This document shows positions 16,093 through 24,877 of a stretch of 64,000 nucleotides of DNA, in pieces. Every line of letters begins with the position of its first letter. Within the stretch, counting starts at the first letter, position 1. The DNA is taken from positions 1 to 64,000 of the forward strand of contig DATFGQ010000039.1 in NCBI GenBank assembly GCA_035249305.1. Reading direction: 5' to 3'. A model generated the notes under the pieces. That model ran no database searches and was not told the origin of the DNA. It worked only from the letters and a program-made list of their open reading frames with translations. The position numbers and the translations under genes are program-made. The stretch comes from DASUNP01 sp035249305. Lineage in GTDB: Bacteria; Acidobacteriota; Blastocatellia; UBA7656.

Positions 16093-16239
16093 ATGATTAG
16101 CTCGCACACGCCAAAACCGATAAACGCATCTTCTCAAGACGCGGCCGCCGTGTGCCGAGCCAACGGCTCGCCCTTCTTTAGCTTCTTTAGCTTTAGCTTT
16201 TTTAGCTTCTCGAAAGGAGCGGGAGGTGCGCGCCGGTAG
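16093..16239 (+). CDS. Phenylalanine-rich leader peptide (pheL-like)
   Basis: An open frame of 48 codons, ATG at 16093 and TAG at 16237. Codons 28-39 (16174-16209) read FFSFFSFSFFSF: eight Phe codons within twelve. The peptide ends SKGAGGARR. Such a run of one amino acid just before a terminator and a biosynthetic gene for that amino acid is the hallmark of transcription attenuation, as in enteric pheL and trpL. The ribosome site is weak (AGAGA about six bases upstream). The gene is not homologous to E. coli pheL; the similarity is functional. Confidence 0.82.
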   Translation: MISSHTPKPINASSQDAAAVCRANGSPFFSFFSFSFFSFSKGAGGARR

Positions 16240-16308
16240 ACCGGACAAAAGCGCGAGATTGACCGAGGCCCGCTCCTTCCGAAAGAGGGAGCGGGCCTCA
16301 AACTTTTT
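16211..16308 (+). promoter_or_regulatory. Phe attenuator: antiterminator and terminator hairpins
   Basis: Terminator: GAGGCCCGCTCC (16265-16276) pairs perfectly with GGAGCGGGCCTC (16288-16299), followed by AAAC and five T (16304-16308). Antiterminator: CGAAAGGAGCGGG (16211-16223), inside the end of the leader peptide, pairs with CCCGCTCCTTCCG (16269-16281) at twelve of thirteen positions, using the left arm of the terminator. A ribosome stalled on early Phe codons leaves 16211-16223 free and favours read-through. A ribosome finishing at the TAG masks it and favours termination. Confidence 0.82.
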
Positions 16309-16321
16309 GGAGCCTACTTTG

Positions 16322-17236
16322 ATGACAAACGATAACGGGAACGCTCACATAAAGGCGGCCTACCAGGGCGAAGGCGGGGCCTTCAGCGAGATGGCCGCGC
16401 ATCGCATGCTCGGGCCGAGCGCCGAGCCGCGCCCCTTCCGGACCTTCGATGAGATATTCGAAACCGTCTCGCGCGGCAACGCCGATTGCTGCGTCGTGCC
16501 GATAGAAAACAGCCTCGCCGGGTCCGTGCATAAGAACTATGACCTGATGCTGGAGCACAGCCTTACGATCATAGCCGAGACGACGCTCAGGATAGTCCAC
16601 AACCTGATAGCGCCGCCGGGCACCAGGTTTTCAGACGTGCGCCGCGCCTATTCGCATCCCGTGGCGCTGGCCCAGTGCGAACGATTCTTCCGCGCCAACC
16701 CGCAGATCGAAGCCGTCCCTTCGCACGACACGGCCGGGAGCGTGCGCGAGGTCATAGAGCGGGGCGCTGAAGGCGAGGCCGCGATCGCAGGCGCGGCGGC
16801 CGCGCGCGTCTACAGCGCCGAGATCATCGCCGAAGAGATCGAAGACAACCGGCAGAACTTCACGCGCTTCCTTCTGCTCGCCCCGCCCGACGGCGCGGCA
16901 AAGATCAAAACCACATGCGCGGGCGCTCAGAAGAAGACCTCGATCGTCTTTTCGATAAAGAATCAGCCGGGTTCGCTGTTTCGCACGCTCGCGACGCTCG
17001 CGCTGCGCGACATAGACCTGGCGAAGATAGAGTCGCGGCCCATAGAAGGCCGCCCTTGGGAGTACATGTTCTACATAGACCTTGTGGGAGACATCCGCGA
17101 GCAGAGGGTCGAGCGCGCGCTGGCGCACTTGGCCGAGATGGCCGAAACCGTGCGGGTCCTCGGCACCTATTCAACGGCAGGAGATTTAGAAGGGAGAACG
17201 GACAATGATCATAGCGATGAAGTCGGACGCAACTGA
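16322..17236 (+). CDS. pheA: Prephenate dehydratase with Phe-sensing ACT domain
   Basis: 304 residues from the ATG at 16322, with GGAG upstream; the frame stays open farther upstream but that part crosses the attenuator. The catalytic domain (about 10-195) shows AAYQGEGGAFSEMAA, VVPIENSLAGSVH, SHPVALAQC and the NFTRFLLL segment with the essential TRF. The ACT domain (about 210-285) has NQPGSLFRTL and IESRP, the motifs that bind phenylalanine for feedback inhibition. It turns prephenate into phenylpyruvate. There is no chorismate mutase domain. The 3' end overlaps aroF by 32 bases. Confidence 0.93.
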   Translation: MTNDNGNAHIKAAYQGEGGAFSEMAAHRMLGPSAEPRPFRTFDEIFETVSRGNADCCVVPIENSLAGSVHKNYDLMLEHSLTIIAETTLRIVHNLIAPPGTRFSDVRRAYSHPVALAQCERFFRANPQIEAVPSHDTAGSVREVIERGAEGEAAIAGAAAARVYSAEIIAEEIEDNRQNFTRFLLLAPPDGAAKIKTTCAGAQKKTSIVFSIKNQPGSLFRTLATLALRDIDLAKIESRPIEGRPWEYMFYIDLVGDIREQRVERALAHLAEMAETVRVLGTYSTAGDLEGRTDNDHSDEVGRN

Positions 17237-18296
17237 GGAGCAAATAAATGACGTTTGCGCGGAAATATCGCGCTACGGATACAGGCCGCACCTTATACGC
17301 GGCGAGGAGCGCGTAGTGATAGGGGCCGTGGGCCGAGGCGACAACAAGGACCACCTTCAGAATCTTCGCTCGTCGCCGGGCGTGGCCGACGTGGTGCCGA
17401 TACTGCAACCCTACAAGATCGTCAGCCGCGAGCTGAAGCCGCAGAAATCGATCGTGCATGTCGGCGATCTTGAGATAGGCGGGCCGCAGTTCATAGTCAT
17501 GGCCGGGCCCTGCTCGGTCGAAACGCGCGAGCAGCTTATGGAGACGGCTGACGCCGTCAAACGGGCGGGCGCGCATGTGCTCAGGGGCGGCGCTTATAAG
17601 CCGCGCACTTCGCCTTACGACTTCCAGGGGCTCGAAGTCGAGGGCCTCAAGCTGCTGGCCGAGGCGCGCGAGCGCACTGGCCTTAAGATAGTCACCGAAG
17701 TCGTGACCAGCGACGAGACTGAAATCGTCGCCGAGTATGCGGACATACTTCAGGTGGGCGCGCGCAACATGCAGAACTTCGCGCTGCTCAAGAAGCTCGG
17801 CCGCGCGGGCAAGCCCGTACTGCTCAAGCGCGGGATGAGCTCTACGATAAAAGAGCTGCTCCTGTCGGCCGAATACGTAGCCTCGCACGGCAACGACCAG
17901 GTCATACTCTGCGAGCGCGGCATACGCACTTTCGAGACGGCCACGCGCAACACGCTGGACCTGGCCGCCGTGCCCGTCCTTAACGAGCTGAGCCACCTGC
18001 CCGTAGTCGTCGACCCGTCGCACGGCACGGGCCGCCGCAGCCTCATACGGCCCGTCTCGAAGGCGGCCGTAGCCGTGGGCGCGGACGGGCTGATCATAGA
18101 AGTCCACCCGCGGCCACAGGAGGCATGGTCTGACGGCCCGCAGTCGCTCACTCCACAGGATTTCGCCGAGGTGATGGCGGAGCTGCGCCGCTACGTCTGT
18201 CTGGAATCGCGCTACATCAATGCGGGCGACATCGACCACCAGCTTGGCGTTGATGGCGACCTGGCGGTTAATATAGATTCAATCTATCCAGACTAA
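17205..18296 (+). CDS. aroF: 3-deoxy-7-phosphoheptulonate synthase, type I-beta with regulatory domain
   Basis: 363 residues. An N-terminal ferredoxin-like/ACT-type domain (about 1-70) precedes the barrel, as in the Thermotoga enzyme, where it confers allosteric inhibition by aromatic amino acids. Barrel motifs include VMAGPCSVETREQL, LRGGAYKPRTSPYDFQG, LQVGARNMQNF, LLKRGMSSTIKELL, VVDPSHGTGRR and IIEVHPRPQEAWSDGPQSL. It condenses phosphoenolpyruvate and erythrose-4-phosphate, the first shikimate step. It is read from the same attenuated transcript as pheA and translationally coupled to it. Confidence 0.93.
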   Translation: MIIAMKSDATEEQINDVCAEISRYGYRPHLIRGEERVVIGAVGRGDNKDHLQNLRSSPGVADVVPILQPYKIVSRELKPQKSIVHVGDLEIGGPQFIVMAGPCSVETREQLMETADAVKRAGAHVLRGGAYKPRTSPYDFQGLEVEGLKLLAEARERTGLKIVTEVVTSDETEIVAEYADILQVGARNMQNFALLKKLGRAGKPVLLKRGMSSTIKELLLSAEYVASHGNDQVILCERGIRTFETATRNTLDLAAVPVLNELSHLPVVVDPSHGTGRRSLIRPVSKAAVAVGADGLIIEVHPRPQEAWSDGPQSLTPQDFAEVMAELRRYVCLESRYINAGDIDHQLGVDGDLAVNIDSIYPD

Positions 18297-18319
18297 ACCG
18301 ATCGAGGAGCAAGCCGATT

Positions 18320-19864
18320 ATGATTTCTAGTGTGACGCGCCGCCTTCTATTTGCACTCTGCGTGACGGTCGCCTGCGCCGTGATGGCCGCGGCGCAGGAC
18401 GCCGGGCAGGTGCTAAGAGTTTCTGTGGGATTTAATACCTTAAGGAACACGTTAAAGGACTCGGCCGAGCTTACGCCCGAAAAGCTCGCGGAGGTCGACC
18501 GCCTGGGGCAGATGGCGCAGGCGGCTGCGGCCGAGAAGAGATATGAGGACGCGCTGAAGCATTATTATCAGGGCCTGGCGCTGATGCAGAATCAGCCGTG
18601 GACGCCGTGGCGCGCGATGAGCTCGGCCCTGAGGTTGAAGATCGACCGCGCGGTGCTTGAGCCTAATCAATCGGCTTCCATCCGTCTATGGCAGATCTTC
18701 GCGCTCGACCAGAAGCCCGAAGGGAAGCTGTCGGGGACCGTCGCGCTGCTAAAAGCGTCGAGCAGCACGCCCGTCAGCGTGCTCAAGACGCTTGAGGGCG
18801 TGGAGCCGGATTTCATGACGAACGCGGCGGCGATGGAAATCCGCGCGCCCGAAATCGAGGACGGCAACTACAAGCTTGAAGTGAAGCTCAAAGCGACCGA
18901 AGGTGACCCGATCGTCAGGACCATCGCCGTTCGCATAGAGCGAGGCTTAGCTTCACAGGTGGCGGCGGCAAAAGCGCGAGTAGAAAAAATAAAGGCCGCG
19001 CTCGGCGCGAAGAAGCAAGACGAGTTGCTCGCCTCGGCCGAATACCGCGTCGCGCTGTTCGATCTGGCCTCGGCCTCCGAGATCAATTTCGAGCGGATCA
19101 ATTTCCGCGAGCAGCTCAACGAAGCCAACGCGATGCTCGACGAGCTGGAAGCCGGGCGCGACCCCTTCGCAGCGCGCCGCGGCGATTTCAAGAAAGCATA
19201 CCGGTCGAAAGTCGACAACACGCTCCAGCCATATCGTGTCTTCGTCCCGGCGAGCTACGACCGCGCCAAAGCGCACCCGCTCGTCGTCGCGCTGCATGGG
19301 ATGGGCGGCGATGAAAACAGCTATTTCGATTCTTACAAGGACGGCGCGTTCAAGGTCGAAGCCGAGCGGCGCGGCTACATAGTCGCCTGCCCGAAAGGCC
19401 GGGAGCCGGCTTCGATGTACCTGGGCGCGGCCGAGCAGGACGTGTTGGATGTGATAGCCGAAGTCAGGCGCGCGTACAACGTCGACGCCGACCGTATTTA
19501 CGTCACGGGCCATTCGATGGGAGGGTTCGGGTCGTGGTCGATCGCGATGAGTCGCCCGGAGCTGTTCGCGGCCATAGCGCCGATCGCGGGCGGCGGCAAC
19601 CCGATCGGCATGAAAAAGATCGCGCACATACCGCAGCTTGTCGTCCACGGCGATAACGACAAGACCGTGCCGGTCGAGCGTTCGAGGATGATGGTGACGG
19701 CCGGGAAGAGCGCGGGCGCAGAGATCAAGTACCTGGAGATCCCAGGCGGCAATCACATCGACGTTGCCGCGGCGACCTTCAAAGACGTGTTCGACTGGTT
19801 CGACGCTCACCGCCGCAAGAGCGCCGACGCAAAAGCGGCCGCCGGCGGGGCAAAGACCAACTGA
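18320..19864 (+). CDS. Secreted esterase with N-terminal accessory domain
   Basis: 514 residues with a signal peptide ending near AAAQ. Residues about 30-280 are a helical, partly beta region without a recognised family. The C-terminal half is an alpha/beta hydrolase of the PHB-depolymerase/feruloyl-esterase type: PLVVALHGMGGDENSY, ADRIYVTGHSMGGFGSW with the nucleophile serine, VVHGDNDKTVPV with the acid, and PGGNHID with the histidine. It should act on an ester in the periplasm or outside the cell; the substrate is unknown. It begins 23 bases after aroF, so read-through is possible, but its function is unrelated. Confidence 0.8.
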   Translation: MISSVTRRLLFALCVTVACAVMAAAQDAGQVLRVSVGFNTLRNTLKDSAELTPEKLAEVDRLGQMAQAAAAEKRYEDALKHYYQGLALMQNQPWTPWRAMSSALRLKIDRAVLEPNQSASIRLWQIFALDQKPEGKLSGTVALLKASSSTPVSVLKTLEGVEPDFMTNAAAMEIRAPEIEDGNYKLEVKLKATEGDPIVRTIAVRIERGLASQVAAAKARVEKIKAALGAKKQDELLASAEYRVALFDLASASEINFERINFREQLNEANAMLDELEAGRDPFAARRGDFKKAYRSKVDNTLQPYRVFVPASYDRAKAHPLVVALHGMGGDENSYFDSYKDGAFKVEAERRGYIVACPKGREPASMYLGAAEQDVLDVIAEVRRAYNVDADRIYVTGHSMGGFGSWSIAMSRPELFAAIAPIAGGGNPIGMKKIAHIPQLVVHGDNDKTVPVERSRMMVTAGKSAGAEIKYLEIPGGNHIDVAAATFKDVFDWFDAHRRKSADAKAAAGGAKTN

Positions 19865-19894
19865 CCAACATTCAACGTGTGAGACATTTTAGAA

Positions 19895-20125
19895 ACAGAG
19901 CCTGAAAGCCTCGAAGAGCCGTGATTCAATAGGGAAGCCCCAAAGGGGCGGCATTCAATAGCCCGGCGCAACGCGCCGGGTTATGCGTCATACAATGAGA
20001 AGCCCTGAAAGGGCGCGATACTTATATCGCCCTTTCAGGGCTTCTCATTACTATCCAACCCGTTTCCAGGGGCGATGCCCCTGGCTATTGAAGAGTGCCC
20101 CTTCGGGGCGCTCTTAGCAGCTTCT
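19895..20125. repeat. Hairpin-rich intergenic island with cloverleaf repeat A copy 2
   Basis: The gap 19865-20243 holds no gene. It carries small hairpins (AAGCCCCAAAGGGGC), then a full cloverleaf repeat at 19953-20092 with outer stem ATTCAATAGCC / GGCTATTGAA and three inner hairpins, then TGCCCCTTCGGGGCG. The layout and sequence match the copies at 6999, 27275 and 30359. The last 118 bases before the next gene show nothing recognisable. Confidence 0.8.
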
Positions 20126-20243
20126 ATAAATATGATGTCACGACATTGGCTCCCAGAGCCAGTTTCGCGGCTTTCGCTTTCCGCCGCGCGGGGGCGGTAG
20201 CGCGGCCGGGCCGAACGTGCTTAAATAGATTCAAGGGGGTTGT

Positions 20244-21125
20244 ATGGCACAGGTAGAACTCAGGCTCGAACAAAACGTCGCGGGAGATTTCTTTGTCGAT
20301 AGCACCTGCATCGACTGTGATCTCTGCCGCCAGATCGCGCCTGACACGTTCACCGACATCGGCGAGCAATCCGTAGTCTATCACCAGCCCGAAACGGAGG
20401 AGCAGGAGCTGGCCGCGCTAAAGGCCCTCGTCACCTGTCCCACGGCCTCCATCGGCGCGCTCGGCCGCCACCAGGCGAAGCGGGCCGTAGCCGCTTACCC
20501 CGAACAGGTCGAAGAGAACGTATATTTTTGCGGCTTCGCGTCCGAGTCTTCCTTCGGCGCGTCGAGTTACCTGATAGCGCGCCCTGAGGGGAACGTGCTC
20601 GTAGACTCGCCGCGTTTCGCGCGCCCGCTCGTCAAGCGCGTAGAAGAGCTAGGCGGGGTGCGTTTTATCTTCCTCACTCACCGCGACGACGTGGCCGACC
20701 ACGAAAAGTGGGCTTCGCATTTTAACGCCGAGCGCATAATGCACGGCGACGACATCGGGAGCCGGCTGTCGGGGATCGAGCGCGTCGTTGTGGGCTGCGA
20801 CGCCATCCAGCTCGACGAAGAGTTGACCGCGATACCGACACCAGGACACACGCGAGGCCATATGGTCTTGCTCTACCGTGACAAATACCTCTTCACGGGC
20901 GACCATCTCTGGTGGTCGCCGGCTTACAACGCGCTCAATGCTTCGTCTTCCGTCTGCTGGTACTCGTGGCCCGAGCAGACGCGCTCTATGGAGCGTCTGC
21001 TCGATTACGAATTCGAGTGGGTGCTGCCGGGCCACGGCCGCCGCGCGCGTTTGAGCCCGCCTGAGATGCGGCGGCAGATCCAGGAGTGCGTCGCGAGGAT
21101 GAAAGGCGGCCGCCGCGTCGCGTGA
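20244..21125 (+). CDS. Ferredoxin-domain metallo-beta-lactamase-fold hydrolase
   Basis: 293 residues. The N-terminal 70 residues form a ferredoxin-like domain with CIDCDLC and a distant CPTAS, enough for one iron-sulfur cluster. The rest is a metallo-beta-lactamase fold: FLTHRDDVADH in place of the usual HxHxDH, PTPGHTRGHMV, LFTGDHLWW and LPGHGRR. Homologues with this HRDDVADH variant exist in cyanobacteria and plant plastids. The likely role is a redox-linked hydrolase or oxygen-reducing di-iron enzyme, but no substrate is known. A GGGGG ribosome site lies upstream. Confidence 0.85.
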   Translation: MAQVELRLEQNVAGDFFVDSTCIDCDLCRQIAPDTFTDIGEQSVVYHQPETEEQELAALKALVTCPTASIGALGRHQAKRAVAAYPEQVEENVYFCGFASESSFGASSYLIARPEGNVLVDSPRFARPLVKRVEELGGVRFIFLTHRDDVADHEKWASHFNAERIMHGDDIGSRLSGIERVVVGCDAIQLDEELTAIPTPGHTRGHMVLLYRDKYLFTGDHLWWSPAYNALNASSSVCWYSWPEQTRSMERLLDYEFEWVLPGHGRRARLSPPEMRRQIQECVARMKGGRRVA

Positions 21126-21139
21126 AGCACGACGGGATC

Positions 21140-24064
21140 TCACTTTTGGCGAACAGCGCCGACGGCCTCTTTTTGATTCATCCCGCCGAGCATAATTGAG
21201 TTGAAGAGCAGTTTGAAGGTGCCCCAGGTCTGCGCGCGGTGCTGGGTGCGAAAGCCGAACAAGACGACCCTGCCTCTCCCCAGGTCTACATCGACCAGAG
21301 CCGATTTGCCCGCTACGTACTGAGGCCCTAGCAGCCAGCCCGAGCGGAGCGGGTTCGCCTCTGTGTATCGCGCGACCGTCCGCGCGCGCGCGGGGTCGGT
21401 TACCTCGAAGGCGAATGCCCGGACTAGCGTCGCGCGAGTTTCTGCTTGAGCAGCAGCCGGGCGAGCGGGCGAATCGGGCGAGGCGGGGTCCGTGCGAGGC
21501 TCCGCGCGAGGGGCGCTGTCAGGGTCGGGCGCGGCCGGCGAGTCGTCGGACCGCGAGCCGCTCACGAAGTAGAGGTCGGCTTCGGCGGGCATGCCGTAGG
21601 CGACCGGGTGCGAGGTGTCGAGCGAGGCGCGAAAGATCGAGCCGGGCGCGTAGAACTGGTCGCGGCGCAGACCCTCCAGGAGATTCTTCACCGGCAGATC
21701 AAATCGCTTGACGGCCATCTCTGTTGAAGCGTTCAGACAGACCAGAACGCCGCCCGCTTCGACAAAGCTCTTCAAGTTGGCCGCGCCCGCCTCCGTGATG
21801 CCGCCTGTGTACTCGGGCGGGTACGAGCCCGCGCGGTTGCCCGCGACGATCTGTTGCATGCTCTGGTCGGGCAGGATTATCACGTCGAAACTTTTATTGA
21901 GATTGCCCGCGCGCACGTCCGCGTCGTAGATGTTCTTATAATCGAAGCCGAACTGCTCTAGCACCCAGCGCGTCCAGCCTTCATCCATCGAGCCCATCCA
22001 ACTGCGGTAGAGCGCGACGCGTGGCTGACTGATTCGATCCGCGATCCCGGCTAAATCAGCTCTGTTTGTCATCTTTTCAAAATCAATCTTATGATTAAAG
22101 GCCATGAATTCTATTTTCGGCAGGTCCGGCATAGCTGTTTTTCTGTAATCAAGCTCGATAATAGGACCCTTCTTCGTCTTCCCGGTCGGCGATGCGAGAA
22201 GACCTGGCGGCACGGTGTAGTCTATTACAAACGTGCCTGCGGGATAACGCTTATCTTCAACGGCAAAATCTCGTTTGAGTCGCCAAACATTTATTGAAGC
22301 CCGCCTGTTAGCCGGGGTCTCTTGCTTCGCATGATTGATGGCCTGGAAAAGTTCATTGATAAACGCGGAAAAGTTATTCGATTCTGCTGAAACAAATAAT
22401 CTAGCTGCCCTTATATTGCCAGATGCGTACGACGGGAGTTTGCGGTCCAGGATTTCTTTAACGAATGCTTTATCTGGATCAGTCTCGACATTCTCTAATT
22501 CGACATCGAAGCGTTTAGCGGCTTCGACATAATCGACGCCCATCTGCATCGGCAATGTCCACCCGGCGACATCGTAGGGAGGCTCGGCCGGGCCGCCAGG
22601 ATAGAGCCTGCGGTCCGGGTAGCGTTGAGGCTCGAACAGACATTTCACGTTCGCGCGGTACGGCTGCGCGAGCTGCACGACGTAGCTTCCCTCTTCGTAC
22701 TTCTTACCGTCGACGGCAAAATCGGATTTCGCGCGATGGACTTCGACGCCTTGCTGAACGAGTATGTTTATCATTCGGTCAACAGTCGGGCGGTCCATCT
22801 GGCGCGCGGGGACTATGTAAGCGAAGGGCGCTTCGCGCTTGCCCGCTTCGATAGCGCGCTCGGCGATGTCTACGAAATTCCGTATCACCTCTTCGCGTCG
22901 CCCGGCCGCTTCCTCCAACACCGTGCGGCAGGTTATCAACTCCATGTTCAAGATGTCGCGCATCGTCCAGCGGCCGCCTTCCCATACGGCAGGGAAGTTC
23001 GTGGCGGGGACCAGCGGGTTGGCGAGCCCGCGCGTAGAAGCGCGCAACTGCTCGCGCCGAATTTCGAGCGGGGTGGCGATCCTCACGGACGCCGCTTCGG
23101 TCAATATGCCGATGGCGTTGTGGTAGTAGGGCGCCGAGCGTAGCCCTCCGTGCCACCACATGTCATAAGTGGAGTTCGTCACGACGCCTCTGTACCCGGC
23201 CGCCGTAAGACTGGAAGCCATTCTCATGCCGATCGCGCCCACCTGGCGGACTATCACAGGGTCGATGTTCGGGTTGTGCGGGTCGAAAAAAGGCGGCACG
23301 CACATGCGCGAGCCGAACTGGCCTTGCTGGTGTACGTCGTAAACGATCTCGGGGAACCACTCGCGCCAGAATAGATTTGACAGCAACTGAGTCTCGACCT
23401 GCGTCAGCATGAACCAGTCGCGGTTGTTGTCGTGCCCGGCATAGCGGTGGTAAAGCACGGGCGGGCTCGTGCCTTCGAATTTAGTCCCGAGCGTCTTTCG
23501 ATACCACTCGGTCACTATGTCGATGCCGTCGGGGTTGACCGACGGGACGAGCAGAAGCACTGTGCTTGCGAGAATCTCTCTGGTCGAGGCGGAATCATCG
23601 CTCGCCAGGTTGTAAGCCAACTGCATAGACATCTGAGAAGCTACGATCTCGGTCGAGTGTATCGAGCAGGTGATGGCGACTATCGCGGGGGTCTCGGCGA
23701 TCAACTGCCGGCGCTCCTGCGGGCTGGCGATCCGGCGCGGGTCGGCCAGTGCGGCCTGCGCCTGTCGTATGCGCGGGAGGTTCTCGATATTCTTCTCGGA
23801 AGAGATTATCGCCACGATAAATGGGCGTCGCTCGGTCGACACGCCTAATTGATGGACGGAGACGCGCGGGCTTGCCGCGTCGAGCCGCTTGAAGTAATCG
23901 ACTATCTGAGACCAGTCGGCGAGCTTTCTATCCTCGCCCGGCTCGAACCCCAGCGCGGCGCGGGGCGAAGGCAAGTTAGCTTGCGCGGCGACCGAGGCTG
24001 CCGCGAGCAGAATCACGGCTACCGACATCAGGTATAAGCGAGGTCGGAAAGTCATAGATGACAA
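21140..24064 (-). CDS. Secreted M14-family zinc carboxypeptidase
   Basis: 974 residues with a signal peptide (about 1-27). The catalytic domain (about 45-340) has TCSIHSTEIVAS with zinc ligands His and Glu, LVPSVNPDGIDI, GHDNNRDWFM, and VYDVHQQGQFGS with the third zinc ligand. A long C-terminal region follows, including a segment (LPDQSMQQIVAG to FVEAGGVLVCLNAS) that resembles a glutamine-amidotransferase-like fold, common in this group of large M14 proteins. It should digest peptides outside the cytoplasm. About 480 bases inside the gene (22050-22530) are much AT-richer than the rest. The start is 33 bases from the divergent plsC gene. Confidence 0.85.
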   Translation of the reverse strand: MSSMTFRPRLYLMSVAVILLAAASVAAQANLPSPRAALGFEPGEDRKLADWSQIVDYFKRLDAASPRVSVHQLGVSTERRPFIVAIISSEKNIENLPRIRQAQAALADPRRIASPQERRQLIAETPAIVAITCSIHSTEIVASQMSMQLAYNLASDDSASTREILASTVLLLVPSVNPDGIDIVTEWYRKTLGTKFEGTSPPVLYHRYAGHDNNRDWFMLTQVETQLLSNLFWREWFPEIVYDVHQQGQFGSRMCVPPFFDPHNPNIDPVIVRQVGAIGMRMASSLTAAGYRGVVTNSTYDMWWHGGLRSAPYYHNAIGILTEAASVRIATPLEIRREQLRASTRGLANPLVPATNFPAVWEGGRWTMRDILNMELITCRTVLEEAAGRREEVIRNFVDIAERAIEAGKREAPFAYIVPARQMDRPTVDRMINILVQQGVEVHRAKSDFAVDGKKYEEGSYVVQLAQPYRANVKCLFEPQRYPDRRLYPGGPAEPPYDVAGWTLPMQMGVDYVEAAKRFDVELENVETDPDKAFVKEILDRKLPSYASGNIRAARLFVSAESNNFSAFINELFQAINHAKQETPANRRASINVWRLKRDFAVEDKRYPAGTFVIDYTVPPGLLASPTGKTKKGPIIELDYRKTAMPDLPKIEFMAFNHKIDFEKMTNRADLAGIADRISQPRVALYRSWMGSMDEGWTRWVLEQFGFDYKNIYDADVRAGNLNKSFDVIILPDQSMQQIVAGNRAGSYPPEYTGGITEAGAANLKSFVEAGGVLVCLNASTEMAVKRFDLPVKNLLEGLRRDQFYAPGSIFRASLDTSHPVAYGMPAEADLYFVSGSRSDDSPAAPDPDSAPRAEPRTDPASPDSPARPAAAQAETRATLVRAFAFEVTDPARARTVARYTEANPLRSGWLLGPQYVAGKSALVDVDLGRGRVVLFGFRTQHRAQTWGTFKLLFNSIMLGGMNQKEAVGAVRQK

Positions 24065-24097
24065 GACAGTAACACATCTGATAGGCTTGCGCTAATT

Positions 24098-24862
24098 ATG
24101 GCGGCTAGAGTGCGCGGGCTCTTTCTTTTGGCTTTCTGGTTCACACTCATCGCCGTGCTCGCGCCCTTCATGATCGCGCTCACGGTCATCACCGGGAACG
24201 AGAACATGATGTACGCGCCCGTGCGCTTCTTCATCCGAGTCGGGCTGGCGATCGTCGGGGTCCGCGTAGAAGTCAAAGGGCTTGAGCTGCTCGACCAGAA
24301 ACAGACTTACATCTTCACCCCTAACCACCAGAGCTTTATCGAGGTGCCGCTGCTGGTGACCTTCCTCCAGCGCAACATCGCGTACCTGGCGAAGAAAGAG
24401 CTGTTCAAGTATCCGATCTTCAGCCAGGGGATAAGGCTGATAGGGGTCGTCCCCGTAGACCGCAGCAACACGCAGTCGGCCGTAGAGAGCGCGCGGCGGG
24501 CGACGGAGAATCTTCGTCGCGGCAAACCGTACGTCATCTATCCCGAAGGCACGCGCTCGCGCGACGGGCGATTGATGCCTTTCAAGAAGGGCGCTTTCAT
24601 GATGGCTATCGACGCGGGCGTGCCGATAGTGCCGGTCTCTATATCGGGCAGCACGAAGATAATGCCTAAAGGTGAGATCAAGATCTACCCGTCTACGATC
24701 CGCATCACCGTCCACGAGCCAATCAGAACCGACGGGCATTCAAAAGAGACCGTCGCAGAGTTGATGAGCCGAACGCGAGCGAAAGTGATCTCGGCCTTGA
24801 GCGAAGAAGAGATAGGAGAGAGTGAAGCGACGAATAGGAGCGCGAAACCTGAGACGGTTTGA
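24098..24862 (+). CDS. plsC: 1-acyl-sn-glycerol-3-phosphate acyltransferase
   Basis: 254 residues with an N-terminal membrane segment (about 7-32). The acyltransferase motifs are FTPNHQSFIEVP, where the usual NHxxxxD has Glu in place of Asp, IGVVPVDRSN, VIYPEGTRSRDG and VPIVPVSISG. It should acylate lysophosphatidic acid to phosphatidic acid at the inner membrane. Glutamate at the acid position still permits the His-acid pair. The gene is monocistronic, divergent from the M14 peptidase. Confidence 0.9.
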   Translation: MAARVRGLFLLAFWFTLIAVLAPFMIALTVITGNENMMYAPVRFFIRVGLAIVGVRVEVKGLELLDQKQTYIFTPNHQSFIEVPLLVTFLQRNIAYLAKKELFKYPIFSQGIRLIGVVPVDRSNTQSAVESARRATENLRRGKPYVIYPEGTRSRDGRLMPFKKGAFMMAIDAGVPIVPVSISGSTKIMPKGEIKIYPSTIRITVHEPIRTDGHSKETVAELMSRTRAKVISALSEEEIGESEATNRSAKPETV

Positions 24863-24877
24863 AAGCGCCCGCCGGCA

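Noticed and set aside
15985..16248. An 87-codon frame with a KKAKAKEAKE segment on the minus strand
   Set aside because: It is the antisense of the Phe-rich leader peptide; the Lys/Ala pattern is only the reverse of the TTT/AGC codons.
16226..16321. N-terminal extension of PheA through the leader
   Set aside because: This part crosses the terminator hairpin and lies before a good ribosome site at 16309; homologous proteins start near MTNDNG.
16905..18239. A 444-codon open frame opposite pheA-aroF
   Set aside because: Shadow of two clear enzymes; no family resemblance and no ribosome site.
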